Shown piece by piece: positions 1 through 11,868 of a stretch of DNA of 64,000 nt (positions are counted from its first letter, which is position 1; each line of letters begins with the position of its first letter). Both the position numbers and the translations under genes were made by a program. Origin of the DNA: Agrostemma githago (taxonomy: Eukaryota; Streptophyta; Magnoliopsida; Caryophyllales; Caryophyllaceae). The stretch lies in the NCBI GenBank assembly GCA_958450325.1, contig OY288257.1, positions 58,295,938 to 58,359,937 of the forward strand, given 5' to 3'. The notes beneath the pieces were generated by a model. It was not told the origin of the DNA. It was given only the letters and a program-made list of their open reading frames with translations, and ran no database searches.

Positions 1-71
1 GGTTCGCACCGTAAGGAAAAGTTAGCACCGAACATTGGTTCGCACCGGATCCCACCCCTATATATATATAG
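1..71. repeat. Terminus of a (TA)n-anchored element, cut by the window edge
   Basis: The first 58 bases repeat GGTTCGCACC and end in a GGATCCCACCCC box that runs directly into a short TA tract. Read on the minus strand, the box following TA is GGGGTGGGATCCGGTG. Related boxes occur at 7330-7365 and 13430-13460, so this is probably one end of a dispersed non-autonomous element whose body lies outside the window. Confidence 0.4.
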
Positions 72-1995
72 ATATATATATCAATGAGAACTGTGAGAAC
101 CATTTAGAACCATTAGATCTTATTTAGATAATGACAGACATTCTTAAAAACATCCCCTCTTCCTTTTAACAAAAATAAAACCAAATCTGTTTCTTCCTTC
201 TCCCTTCCTTCATCAACAATTGCTGAAATTGAAGAAAAAAATTCAACAAAATTCACCAAAAATCAAGAAAAAGCAAATGAAACTTTGTTCGTCAATGAAA
301 ATATAGGAGGTTTGCTGTCTAATCTTAATAAATTAGGGTTCCAGTGTTCATAAAATTGGGGATTTATATACAATTGGGGATTTCTTTAAATTAGGGTTCA
401 TATTTTTGTTAAAACCATTAAATACGTCCACTTGATTTGAGATCTTTGTGTAATTAGGGTTCTTGTATGTCAAATTAAGGGTTTGTCTGAAAGCCAATTG
501 TTGTATATGTAGGTATTGTCGATTTCTTGCCTCTTGTATGTTGAAACTTAATCGTGTATATGCCTTTTCTGTGCTTAATACGGAGTATTTTGTACCCACC
601 ATTTTGAACTGTGACAAGTGGCAACTTAGTGTGCAATTGTGCATTGCCATTGCTCTGTATACGGAGTACAGGAGTAGTATTCTTCATTTCATCTTTTTGT
701 GTTACACATCTTTTTTGTGTATTCTTCATTTCTAATTTTGTAGGAACGTCTGTCATAAAATTGAAATCACTTAGTATCACATATACATGGTCAATTTAGG
801 AACTTCAGATATACACGGTCCGCCTATAAACTACTGTATTCATTCTATATATCTTACGGACTACAATTATTCAATTATAGTTCAAGTAGCACCTCAATGT
901 TATGTACGGAGTAATAACTTTTCGGTTTTTCAGAGTTGAAGATTGGATAGATGTAGCCACGTTTCTTCTTAAATTCAAAAAGGGTACGCTAAAATTGAGA
1001 AGGGGTACACCAAAATTAAAAAATGTACGCTGAAATTCAAAAGTGAGGGTACGCTAAAATTGAATTGAAAAAGGGTACGCTAAAATAGAAATTGAAAAAG
1101 GGTACGCTAAAATTGAAATTGAAAAAAAGTACGCTAAAAGTGAAAAAGGTACGCTAAAATTTGAAAAGGGTACGCTAAAATTGAAAAAGGGTATACTAAA
1201 ACTGAAATTGAAAAAGGGGTACGCTAAAATAAAAAAAAAAAGTACACTAAAATTGAAAAAAGGGTACGCTGAATTTAAAAAGGGTACCCTAAAATTGAAA
1301 AAGTGTGCGATATATTTAAGAAAGGGTACGCTAAAATTGAAAAGGGATACACCATAATTAAAAGAGGGTACGACAATGGTATGCTAAAGTTGAAAAATAG
1401 TACGCTAAAATTGAAAAAGAAAATTAAATCGAGTAGGGCTTGAAGAAGAAGTGTTGTATTCCATATAAAATCCGTACAAAAGAAAATTAAAGGACAATAT
1501 TTTAGATAAACTCTTAAGTCAATGAGAAAATTTGGAAAAAAAATCAATAAAAAAATGATAGCTTGGATTATTGCAATTATATTTGCCGACGATAATACTA
1601 TTACTATTGTAATGAAATAATGAATTTAATCGAATAAGTTAACTCATAAAATAATTAATTTTAAAAAAAAAATTAAAAGTTACTTAGGTTACTGGGGTTC
1701 AATACCCAATTGTGATGAATTGATGAATTGAAAAAAAAGTCGATTGAAAAATCGATGAGTTGAAAACCGGATTCAATTGTCAATTGAAGAATTATGGATT
1801 AAAGGTTATGGGCCGAAGAATTTTGTAGAAGGAGAAGGAGTTACGACCTTACGGGTTGAAGGCTCAAGCAATTGTGATTAAGTGATGGGATTGAAGAATT
1901 TTGAATGATCCAACGAATAAGATTGAACACTATGATCTAATGGCTCATATTATAGTTCTCACGGTTCTCATTGAAGGAGTGGTTCTCACATGAAC
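72..1995. mobile_element. Non-autonomous element with inverted ends and a minisatellite core
   Basis: The left end (about 77-125: CAATGAGAACTGTGAGAACC, then a GATCT motif) is matched in inverted orientation by 1925-1985 (GATCTAATGG, then TTCTCACGGTTCTCATTG). Both ends abut short TA runs. The interior has no convincing gene. 160-780 resembles a 5' leader or first-intron sequence with several TTAGGGTT motifs, and 975-1425 is a minisatellite. The short open frames at 348-800 overlap on both strands and show no recognisable protein. The superfamily is unclear. Confidence is in the paired ends, not in a mechanism. Confidence 0.5.
975..1425. repeat. Minisatellite, unit about 22 bp (GGGTACGCTAAAATTGAAAA)
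   Basis: About twenty diverged copies of a unit reading AAGGGTACGCTAAAATTGAA stand in direct tandem. Copy length varies because of A-runs and small duplications. The array lies wholly inside the 72-1995 element. No coding sense is visible. Confidence 0.85.
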
Positions 1996-2360
1996 CTATA
2001 TATACACTGAAATAATTGTTATGTACTTAATTATTTAATATAATAGAATTGTTATATACCCAACAAAGGTTAGTATGTACACTGAAATTGTTTTTATATA
2101 CACCAATTTTATTTTAAAATTTTAAAAAATGATTTTTTTTGGGATTTGTTTTTTAGGTTTTTTTTTCTTTTGGGAAAAAAAATATCTGGCAGTAATGTTT
2201 TTTTTGGGGAAAAAAATGTGTTTATTTTTTCGGAAAAAAATTCAATTTTTTATTTTGGAAAAAAAAATCCGTTAATTTTTTTTTCGGGAAAAAAAATAAA
2301 TTCCGAAAAATATTGATTTTTTTTCCCCGGGAAAAAAAAATTGGCGAATTTTTTTTATGT
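1996..2360. repeat. Dispersed repeat segment shared with 23765-24060
   Basis: This segment starts ATATATACACTGAAATAATT and passes into alternating runs of T, GGG and A. The same order of motifs recurs near 23765-24060, including the phrase ACACTGAAATTGTTTTTATA. The two are copies of one repeat. No coding content is seen. Confidence 0.6.
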
Positions 2361-2629
2361 ATGAGTTTTTGTTTTAATCTTAACCTTTAATTTGATTTTA
2401 ATCTAATGGTTGAGATTTGGTCTCAATGGGTGTGGCGAGTTACAACCTTACTAATTCTGATAATACTATTCAATGAACGATATTCAATTAATCGTAATAA
2501 TACTATTCACTTCATATTCCTAATAATTTAAAATATGGAAAAAAAATCATCAAAACAATATGGAAAAATTTATAGTATGATAATCATTAGTTTTATAGTG
2601 AAAAACATATTGTCATCCCATTTTTTTAA
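2361..2629. other. AT-rich intergenic spacer
   Basis: No open frame, repeat or motif that I can support. The last nine bases (2621-2629, TTTTTTTAA) are the left target duplication of the following MITE. Confidence 0.6.
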
Positions 2630-3144
2630 GGGTTATTTCATGGGAACAATATCAACTATGTGTGTGCTTTTTAAAATAATCCAAACTATACGTAATCTCA
2701 TTTTAATATGAAGTACGCATTCATTAATCTCATTTTGTTATGTATGAAATTATGACTTGCTATTACAGGTCATAGTGACTTGTTGTAACTTTCTAGGGTT
2801 TTATTAGGTTCGTTGCAGTCATCGTGAAAGCCAAAATAACAATAAAAACATTTTTTTTTTCATAACTTCTATAAGACTAAATGAAAAAGAAATGAAAGAT
2901 GAATTTTCGGTAAACTTATTTTTTTTTTTCAATGGCCGAAAATGAACACGAAAAGTAAATCAGAAGAAGAAGAGTTAAAAGAAAAAGTTGAATAAGGGAG
3001 GTTCTACAGGTAGTCGGTCACTCATAGAGTCATAGCAAAGCGAGATTAATGAAGACATAGTTCGTATTAAAATGAGATTAGGTATAGTTTGTATTAATTT
3101 AAGAAGCACACACATAGTTGGTATTATTCTTATGAAATAACCCT
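2630..3144. mobile_element. MULE-type MITE with exact 9-bp target duplication
   Basis: The element begins GGGTTATTTCATGGGAACAA and ends in the inverted form, TTATGAAATAACCC. The long terminal inverted repeats include the AATCTCATTTTAATATGAAG region and its mirror near 3040-3130. TTTTTTTAA flanks both sides (2621-2629 and 3145-3153), a perfect 9-bp duplication, which is the Mutator hallmark. It shares its terminal sequence with the elements at 4911-5968 and 31758-32626. No transposase is present. Confidence 0.85.
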
Positions 3145-3787
3145 TTTTTTAAATGACGTTTTATTTTATGAAGTGAATTCCTAACTTTAATTTTTACAAA
3201 AATTATACCTGTATTAATTAATTAGTCATTCATCCATGCCATAATGTACCACAAAATTTCTTACAAAAAGATTCGTAAATAAATATTCAATAAAATGTTA
3301 AGCGAAAATTGAGTTCTCGAAATGTAAGAAATAACATGCTCCTACCTATACACTGTGAGAATAAGCATTCTCTAACTTTTTTCCGCCTAAACTCCCTCAC
3401 TCAATTGGTCTTCCTTTAATATGAATTTTATTCTATACAAATATATAATGTGCACTTGGGTTAATTACATGTTAAGAGAAGGAAAAAAAACCTTCTTTTT
3501 GCTAAACTCATTCTAAAAATAAATTCACAAAACATTATGTCAATCTCTTTTTTAGAGTAAATATTTAAAAAGTATGAATTTTACTTTGAAAAATTTGACC
3601 TAATTTTGTGGTTGAATATTTACGAAATAAGTGAATCGATATAAATTTTTTTATATTGGAATATTTTTTTGACGTGGTGAAGCAATCTAATATCCTAATA
3701 TTTCTGAAACCACACATTTATTTTTTGGCGCCAAAACAAACATTCTAAAATATCACGCATTCCATATTGGATAGACAACTGATCTCT

Positions 3788-3938
3788 TGTGAGACGGTCT
3801 CATACAAATTTATTGTGAGACATACTTAAAACACACTAATAATAACCAACAGAAAATAAAACTAATATTAAAATATTATAACTAACCACCCTTATGTGAG
3901 AGGTCTCACAATAACGTTATTGTAAGACCGTCTCATAT
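3788..3938. mobile_element. Small foldback MITE with GAGACGGTCT ends
   Basis: The left arm reads TTGTGAGACGGTCTCATACA and the right arm TTGTAAGACCGTCTCATATC, the inverted form. A second inner pair of TGTGAGA/TCTCACA motifs reinforces the hairpin. A related element lies at 35570-35682. Exact ends and target duplication could not be fixed. Confidence 0.6.
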
Positions 3939-4910
3939 CTAAACTAGTCACCATACTCGTGCACTCCACGGAACTATATTGTTTTATGTCCTTTGTAATT
4001 CGCAGTTCCACCTTTTTGCCTCATTGTCCAATATTTATTTGATTATTTATTTATACATATTTGTTTCGATCCATGTCTTTGTAACTCTATTTAATTACTT
4101 TCAAAGTCATTCGTAATATCATAAGCAGGAAATAGAGTAACGTACTATTTATCGTTAATGTGATAACTCAATAACGATGACTATTGGCCTGAGTGCTCTA
4201 TTTTTGGACTTGTAAGAATGTAAAAGAATTATTATTGTTGTAAATGAGATATAAACCTATAAGATGAAAGTACACTTGTTAAATACGGAGTATGGAAGGG
4301 GAAGATGAAGCGAATTGGGAGGCGATGAGCTTTTCCTCTCTTCTATTTTTTTCTTAATTGATTGCTTTTAGTATTTTTTAACCGTCTTTCTTAATTAAGT
4401 GGGTATTGGTTTAATTATTTTGCCCGATTAGAGTAGAACATGTGGCCTTATTAGAATATAGCATTAGGCAAATGATGGATGGATGGACGAGGGTTTGTTT
4501 GAGTTTTAATAGAATATATATAGAATATAGATACTTCACATCAAATATTAATTTTGGATTTTTTTTCTTAGGTTAAAATAATTGTTTTTGATTAAGTCTT
4601 TTAAATATCGTCTTATAATGAGAAGCTTGTATCTGATTATCAATACATAAACTTTTGTTGACTAAAAATAATGCTAGCGACGACGACAACAACATTATAA
4701 TAATTATAATTCGAGTAAATTTTAGAAATCAAAATTTTAATTTCATCTAACATTTGCATTTAATAATACACATTCAATTAATCAATTACTTAACTTTCAT
4801 ATTTTAAAAGAAAAAAAAGTTGATCAATAAGAAGAAGGTGACATGGCTTCATCAAATACTCTCAAATTGAAATGGTGAAATGAAATACTTTTGTTTGACA
4901 TTTAATAGTA
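3939..4910. other. AT-rich intergenic spacer
   Basis: No gene-like frame or clear repeat structure. The only notable bases are 4902-4910 (TTAATAGTA), the left target duplication of the next MITE. Confidence 0.55.
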
Positions 4911-5454
4911 GGGTTATTTAACAACAATAATACCAACTATAGGACGTCTTCCCAAAATAATATCAATTTTAATAAATCTGAGAATAATACGTATTATTGA
5001 AGTAGTTAAACGAGAGTAGTATGGGTGACCGGTTACCTATAGAACCCTTCCACCTTTCTTTTTCACCTTTAATTTTATTTAACGGCAATAATATCAACTA
5101 TAGAGCGTCTTCCGAAAATAATTCCAATTTTAATAAATCTGAGAATAATACAAATTTTTGGAGTAGTTAAATCAGAGTAGTATAGATGACCAGTTAACGA
5201 TAGAACTCGTTCATCTTGCTTTTTCGCCTTTAATTTGTTTAATGTTCACTCTTTTTCACTTGCTCAGTATACGAGGCATTAAACGTCATTAACGTCTTCG
5301 GTCTTCCTCTTCCTTCAACCTCACCAAATCTGACTAACAACACAGTCCTACACCAAAATCAACACGTTAATCTAAACGAAACTTATAGAAAAAAACGGAA
5401 GAAGGATGAAGGGTAATGGAGAGAGAGGATGAAGGAGAAGAGTAAGGAGGAGTA

Positions 5455-5720
5455 GACTTGAGAAAACTGACCCGACCCGAATAAGCCAAACCGAAACCAA
5501 CCCGACACCCGAACCGTAGCATGATTTTGACCCGAACTAACCCGAAACTGACCCGACTATTATTATAGAAAATTAGTCGATATCCCTAAAAAGGTTGAAA
5601 ACAGCAAACCGGAGAATGACCCGAACCAGAAATTATCCGACCCGACCCGAAGTCAACCCGATTATTATAACCCGAAAGTGACCTGACCCAAAGCTGACCC
5701 GACACAGTTCACCCGTTATC
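5455..5720. repeat. ACCCGA-rich degenerate hexamer array
   Basis: Variants of CCCGACCCGAA, CCCGAACC and CTGACCCGA recur irregularly over about 260 bp within the MULE MITE. The unit is not the plant telomere repeat. It is simple-sequence expansion and no coding sense is evident. Confidence 0.65.
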
Positions 5721-5828
5721 CGTGTCTAAGGAGGAGGATGGGGGATAAGTAGCAGGTTAAATATTAATTAGATATCCGTGTCTAAGGAGGAGGATGGGGG
5801 ATAAGTAGCAGGTTAAATATTAATTAGA
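5717..5828. repeat. 56-bp perfect tandem duplication
   Basis: The block starting TATCCGTGTCTAAGGAGGAG and ending TTAATTAGA occurs twice in succession (starts 5717 and 5773), apparently identical. It lies inside the MULE MITE and suggests a recent slippage or repair event. Confidence 0.85.
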
Positions 5829-5977
5829 TGAGCTGATGTAGCAGGTTATAAATTCACTTATACTACTCTTGTTTAACTACTCCAATAATACGTATTATTC
5901 TCGAATTTATTGAAATTGATATTTTGGGAAGGCGCCCTATAGTCGATATTATTGTTGTTAAATAACCCTTAATAGTA

Positions 5978-7018
5978 TGTATAAATATCATAATAACCAT
6001 TAGTCTGATATAATATTAATCATAATTTTCATATTAATGAGATATTTTGGTATATATATCTTCTCAAAAGACACAAGTTCAAAATATTATTGTTGTTGGT
6101 TAATAAAATACTCCGTAACATAATTGCGAGAATTTGACCTTATTCCATCCACGACAATAGCATTATACTTTACTACGATTCAATTAATTATAGTCTATAC
6201 TCCATATCCATTACACGCTACAATAAAATTGATGATAAAAGAAAGTACCTGATTAGATATGTAATAAAATAGAACATATTATCAGATCTGAATAATAAAT
6301 GCTCAGTCGACTCAATAATAAGTGCTCGCTAAATCGGCTAGAATCAATGCTTGCTCAGTCAGCTAGAAACTCGTGCTGATAACGTGTTATGATATGATAA
6401 GATTAGAGGAAGATGAGAGAATGTGATAGGTGGTTTATTCCATATATCATTAGCACATATATGTAATACATGCACATATATCTAGGGTTTCTACCCGGTG
6501 TAGAATATTCTGTAAGATATGATGTCGACATAATGTTGACATAGCGTGGACATCCACTAATACAATACATTACATTATAACAAATATTAGTTTTTTTTAT
6601 TTTGTAAATAATAAATGGTATTGATATACACACCCCACATTATTACGGTACCCACGATAGAGAAATATCTTCTTATTATGATATCTAAATAGGTTTAGAA
6701 ACCAAATATGGTAATATTGTATCAATAAGATAAGATATTATCTAAGATATAATTAGGAAATTATATTATTAGTATCCTAGTTTTATTAGATATGTTATCT
6801 TTACGATACCACGTAAAAAGTAATGACATTTTGTGTAAATAGATGAATGATATGAGAATTGTATGATAAAATTTTTTGCTATAAAAGGAATGCGAAACAT
6901 TGATTGGATGATCCGTTTATACTAAGTGTAAAACTTTGTTTGGATGAGAGAAAGTAATCGTTAAAAATGTCAATAGTTGTGAAAATGTGTAAGCCCAATT
7001 TAATTTTAAACTATTTAG
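5978..7018. other. Intergenic region upstream of the neprosin-like exons
   Basis: AT-rich sequence with no convincing exon. The missing signal-peptide and propeptide exons of the downstream gene would be expected here, but none with a plausible hydrophobic start was found. Confidence 0.45.
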
Positions 7019-7270
7019 GTTAAACAAAATGATAAGGAAGGAGCATTCGAGAAAACACAAGAAGCACAATTCAATAATAGTGGCATAAATTTCCAACCAG
7101 AGCAATGGACAGGCCAAGGTTCAGAGGTAATTTATTGTATTTTTTCTTTTGTAATAATTTCGTTGCTTAAGTGGTCTTACCTAATTCAACAGAGTAGTTT
7201 TATAGAGTAAAATAGAACTTTAGTAAAACAACCTTATGGTAGACGCACGATTATACACATATATATATAT

Positions 7271-7600
7271 GGTTCTTAAAAGTGTATCTAGGTAGTTTGT
7301 ATGATTCTCACCGAACCTTAGTTCACACGGGATTCCGCCCCTATTTTTTTGGTGCGAGGATTCTGCCCCTATATATATAGGTGTATACAAACTACCTAGA
7401 TACAGTTTTAAGGACTTTAGATACACTTTATTTTGGGGCGGAAAAACAAAGGTTATCAGGTCGGTTAAGGGCGGGGGCGGTTGACTGGCCTGACGGGTAC
7501 AGGGAGCCAGTTGACCAACCAGATGGTGTTTTTGGTTGGTTCAGACAGTTCGCATTGAAGTGTAGGTTCGCAAGGGATCCTGCTTATATAGATGTGTGAT
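7271..7600. repeat. Short inverted-end element(s) in an intron of the neprosin-like gene
   Basis: GGTTCTTAAAAGTGTATCTA at 7271 is mirrored at about 7386-7417 (ACTACCTAGATACAGTTTTA). 7300-7365 holds a GAATC..GGTTC box, and 7560-7595 ends GGTTCGCAAGGGATCCTGCT next to TATATAGA. The 7271-7360 segment is homologous to 13395-13460, so at least two copies of this terminal sequence sit in introns of the same gene. Confidence 0.5.
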
Positions 7601-8679
7601 CGTACATTTTTCTGTCTCATTCATTTTTTTCAACTTTTATATTATTTGCGAGAAATATTTTAATTAAATATAAACAAATGACTAAGACGACGGGAGTATT
7701 ACAGAGTACTCTGTATATTAATATAGCACGCATGCATGCAAACTGAGCATCCTCTTTCTTGCATGTGCAGTTTGCGGGAATTAAGGTTCACGACACTGAC
7801 ATGATAAGTGTGCGTGCAAAATTAGCGATTTATAAGCCAACTAATGTTCCGAATGGGGAATTTAGTAGTTCAATTGTCTCGGTTGAAGCTGGAGAAGGCA
7901 GTGATTTTAGTTTAATACAGGAGGGATGGACAGTAAGTAATAATCTCTTATCTTATCTTGAATAATTTCGTTCATATGTTACAACTTGCGGGTTTACAGT
8001 TTTTGAACTAGAAAAAAAATTAAGAGAAACATAGGTCAGCAACGATAAAACTATGACCCATGACCATAGTATGCGTTGTCGTCGCGCCTCTGTGAACGTG
8101 ATCCACTACTGCAACGTTCATTCTCCATGGTCCACCTTTCCCTCAATATCTCTATGACGTTGTTCTATTCCTCCAACGCCTTCCGCTGTTCTTTGAGTGT
8201 CTGTTCGCACATCTTTTGGCGCTCTTCTATTTTCTTCATGTTTTCCTTAATGTGCTAGTTCTCTGTACATCGGGTCGGAGTTGTACCGCGGCTCAAGCAG
8301 AGGCGAAAGAGTTTTTTTGCAGTGTTACCTATCCTTCACATTCGTGTCTTTGGGTTGTAGTCGCCCGAGACATCGTGAAAGATCCATAACGGATTAGGTG
8401 TCTGTTTAGACGCTCTGACCTCCTCCACAGTGCGGCCATAGTTATCCTAAAATATCAAAAATATGATTGTTAACATATGTATATGTATGTATGTGTGTGT
8501 CCTTTTATGTTTCGAATGTATAGTAGAAATACTCACAATCAACTCCGGCGCTCGGGGGTCTATCCACTTCCCGTCCTTCCTCTTCTTTGTCTTCTCGACA
8601 ATCTGGATTGGGGTTGCGTACTACATTCTATATGACTACAACTACTAACCACTAGTACTACATTCCGTAATTATTTACT

Positions 8680-9010
8680 TCTACTACATGGTGGTGCTGC
8701 TGCTACTACTACATACTACTACGACCTCAAGAACAACAACAATAACACCAACACCAAATATTTTACCATTACTAGTACTCCAATACCAACAACTACACTA
8801 CCACCAATTACATTATCACTACTAATACAAGTTAATATGACTTTCTACTACTACTACTCATACCACGACAACAACACCAACACCAATCACAACACCATAT
8901 CCATCAACAACAACATCATATCCATCAAAACACCACAATAACAATAACAACTACATCACCAACCACAACAACAATCCCTACTACTAATACTACCACATCA
9001 AGACCACCAA
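8680..9010. repeat. ACT/ACA/ACC triplet-rich low-complexity block
   Basis: Mixed trinucleotides (CTACTACTA, CAACAACAA, CACCAACACC). A diverged copy with the shared phrase ACTCCAATACCAACAACTAC lies at 10240-10540, so the block was duplicated on either side of the Stowaway MITE region. Confidence 0.7.
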
Positions 9011-9804
9011 CAACAATAATAAGATCATGTACGTTAGCAAGAATTACTCAATTCTCATCCTTCACTTTTTCAACTTTTCTCTATCCTACTCAACATCCAC
9101 CTTAGATTTCCACTTACTCTTAAATTTTACCCAAAACATCCTACATCAACAAGAATTCATTTCTCATTCCCCCTCTTCCTTTTTTTAACCCATCTTATCC
9201 ACCTCAATAATTTATTCATCAACATTTAATTTAATTAAAAGTAAGTATTATTAATTTTTTTCTAATATTAAAAAAAAATAAGTATTACTGAGTATTAAAT
9301 TAAAATTTTAATGTAATTATTTGTTGGGATAATATAAATAATTAAATGATAAACGTGTTCATATTGGACTCAATTAATTAACTATTTTAACTAATCATAA
9401 GTTATCGATATTAACTACTATTACAAGATAATAAACGACGTTTCATAATTAAATAAGGTGTGCATTATACTCTACGTTTTATATAACAATTACGGAGATT
9501 CGATATTATTTGTGTGGCTCTACCCATAAAGATTGTCTCATTTCCCACGTTATATGTGAGGATTATTTTAATGAAACGGGACAAATAGAAGAGAGAGGTA
9601 TGGGTAACATAAATGAGATAGAGGAAGTGATGTTCTCTAAACCGTGTCTAAAATAATCCGTAAAAAAATTAAATGTTAAATGTGTTATATTAAGGTCAAT
9701 TAATTAAATGAACGATATTAATTTTAATTAAAAGCTCTAATAATAAACGATGTTTCAAATTAAGTACGTACGAATTTTTCGTTTTATATCAAAAAAAACT
9801 AGTA
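9011..9804. other. AT-rich intronic filler in the CACTA relic
   Basis: No exon or structured repeat is supported. Short direct similarities, such as TTAATTAA..ATCGATATTAA near 9375 and 9700, suggest a diverged internal duplication. Confidence 0.4.
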
Positions 9805-10029
9805 CTCCCTCCCCTCTACTAAGATTTTCCCACTTTCCTTAAAAGAAAACTCCACTAAGATTTTCCCATTTCAAAACTTTCCTTATTAATCCATTATACT
9901 CTCTTCCTATTGGCTACTTTTTCTGATTTGACATCTTGAACCCCACCAAACAATTTACCACCTTTCATTACTCATTCCTTATTCCGTGTGCCATTTACAA
10001 ATGGGAACATCATTGTGGAGGGGAGGGAG
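9805..10029. mobile_element. Stowaway-like MITE with TA target duplication
   Basis: It starts CTCCCTCCCCTC and ends GAGGGGAGGGAG, a perfect terminal inverted repeat, with TA on both sides (9803-9804 and 10030-10031). The left half contains a short direct repeat (CTAAGATTTTCCCA twice). About 225 bp, typical of Tc1/mariner-derived MITEs. Confidence 0.9.
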
Positions 10030-10239
10030 TACTGAGTATTACTTAATTATTTTAGTAGAAAAAAAGAATAATGAAATTAAATTATCTCTGTAACTTGGCA
10101 GAGTTTTGACTTCCTCGCCAATTCTCGTGCAGACGAGACTCTCGCCCCCTCTCTCCTGCACAGTCATCACATTCTTTATTTTTTTAATATTAATTTGCTA
10201 ATTTCCTCATTCTCGCCCTCGCCCAAAAACTTCAATGTA

Positions 10240-10540
10240 CATGCAACACCAACACCACTACTACTCCAATACCAACAACTACATGTCTACATTACCAGTC
10301 TACCACCACCACAATTAACATTATCACTACTACCACCTCAACACCACCATCACATCACTACACTATGAATTACTAAAAAAATTCCAACAACCCAACCACC
10401 ACCACCACGTCGTCATCATCATCATCATCATCAACAACAACAACAGAAAAACAATAACAACAACAAAAATAACAAAACAACAAAATTAAAAACAACGACA
10501 ACAATAACAATACAATAACACTAACACTAACAATAAGTTA
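10240..10540. repeat. Second triplet-rich block (ACC/ATC/AAC)
   Basis: CACCACCAC, TCATCATCATCATC and AACAACAAC runs. The first half is a diverged copy of 8730-8840. Simple-sequence expansion inside the intron, with no coding sense. Confidence 0.75.
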
Positions 10541-10844
10541 ATCAACAAACCTTTGAGAGAAGTTAAAGAAAAGAAGAGAAGGGGGTAGCGGTGGTGAATG
10601 GAGGCAGCGGCGACGGCAGCGGGTAGAGGGAGAGAAGAGGGACTGTGAGAGGGCGGAAAGAAGGGAAGAAAAATGAGGCAAATCTTGATCGTCGGTGTTA
10701 GGGTAGAATCAACGGTGGATTAGCGCCAAGGGAAGGTGGAGGGAAAGGTAGAATCGTCGGTGTTAGAGTTTAGGGTTCTTGATCATCGCATATTTGATTT
10801 CTGATTTGAGGGGAATGAGTTCCATTTTTTTTCAGTTTAAAGAT

Positions 10845-11290
10845 GTTGCGTCGGACTAACAGACGGAAAATCCAACGCACGATTCAAATTTGCATCGGCT
10901 AATCCGATAAATGACATTTTTAATTTTTTTTTCTGGATACAGCTGGCATTGCGTCACGCTGCGTCGGTAATTCCGATGCAAATTTTCTTCTAGCGTCGAA
11001 GTTGCATCGGCTAATCCAACGCATATCATTTTTAATTTTATATTTTTTTTTTTTCTGGGTACAGCTGGCATTGCGTCACGCTGCGTCGGTAATTCCAACG
11101 CAAATTTTATGCTAACGTTGGATCTGCGTCGGCTAATCCGACGCAAAGATTAGCGCCAAAATGCATTGATATGGCGCCTCTGCCTAGCGTCGGATTACGT
11201 CGGTTACTCCGCCACAATACCGTTGCGTTGGAGTGTCTGACGCAAGCCGATGCAGTTAATCCTTTTGCAGCGGAGTGTTTGTCTGACGCA
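10845..11290. repeat. CACTA subterminal repeat array (GCGTCGG / CCGACGC)
   Basis: More than ten diverged dyads of the type TTGCGTCGG(TAA)TCCGACGCAA, including two long near-duplicates around CAGCTGGCATTGCGTCACGC (10945 and 11065). Such arrays bind the accessory transposase in CACTA elements (family knowledge). Here they mark the right end of the intron relic. Confidence 0.75.
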
Positions 11291-11868
11291 AATTGTCCGC
11301 CGTATTTTTCATTATTTTTTGGAGTGTTTCTGTCATGTAGGTGAATCCTGACTTTTACAAGGACAATGAAGTTCACTTCTTCATATATCGCTATACCCAA
11401 GTCAATGTAAGTGCCCCAATCATCTAAAAGATAATTTGTTAACATTTTATTATTAGTAGAACACCCTAGTCGTCCCTTTGGACCATTTTATACGCTAATT
11501 TGAGAAATACATAATTGTATTAAGATTAAAGAATACTTATACTTATTCTTATATTCTTTTTTGTTTTAACCTAATTACTGGATAGACTATAATCGTCTAA
11601 GTGGAAAAGAAGAGAGTAAGTAAAGGTTATTTTAATACCCTTTTGTAATTCTCGTATAAGTACGTTTGTAGAACACGAGAGAGTAGTATGTTACTTTCGT
11701 GTTTATTGATGGAATAATGTACTAATGCAGGATGGCGGTCCTCCATTTTGTACGGATGCTGCTTGCGGAGAATTTGTCATTCAAAGTTCCAACCTTAACT
11801 TGGGTCAAGTTTTGACTCCATCCGTAGTTGGATGGAGTCAAACATTTCTATATATATACATTGCCCAG

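Larger units (their letters stand above)
4911..5968. mobile_element. MULE-type MITE, 1,058 bp, exact 9-bp target duplication
   Basis: It starts GGGTTATTTAACAACAATAA and ends TTGTTGTTAAATAACCC. The terminal inverted repeats extend about 100 bp (for example TAATACGTATTATT is present in both arms). TTAATAGTA flanks both sides (4902-4910 and 5969-5977). A degenerate second copy of the left arm lies inside at about 5080-5220, so the element has an internal duplication. The interior also holds an ACCCGA-rich array and a 56-bp tandem duplication. No transposase frame is visible. Confidence 0.88.
8040..11328 (-). mobile_element. Degenerate CACTA element inside the third visible neprosin intron
   Basis: 8040-8460 is clearly homologous, in the same orientation, to the coiled-coil end of the CACTA second gene at 16440-16870 (shared phrases such as GCTCAAGCAG and CATCGTGAAAGATCC). 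10845-11290 is an array of GCGTCGG..CCGACGC subterminal repeats. The right edge TTTTTTGGAGTG resembles a mutated CACTA terminus (CACTCCAAAAAA on the minus strand). No left CACTA end was found and all transposase coding is decayed. Triplet-rich blocks and a Stowaway insertion fill the middle. Confidence 0.65.

Noticed and set aside
1275..1547. 90-codon minus-strand frame with YPFSIL/YPLL repeats
   Set aside because: It is a translation of the GGGTACGCTAAAATTG minisatellite.
5455..5720. Telomere-like repeat
   Set aside because: The unit is ACCCGA, not the plant CCCTAAA unit, and it is irregular.
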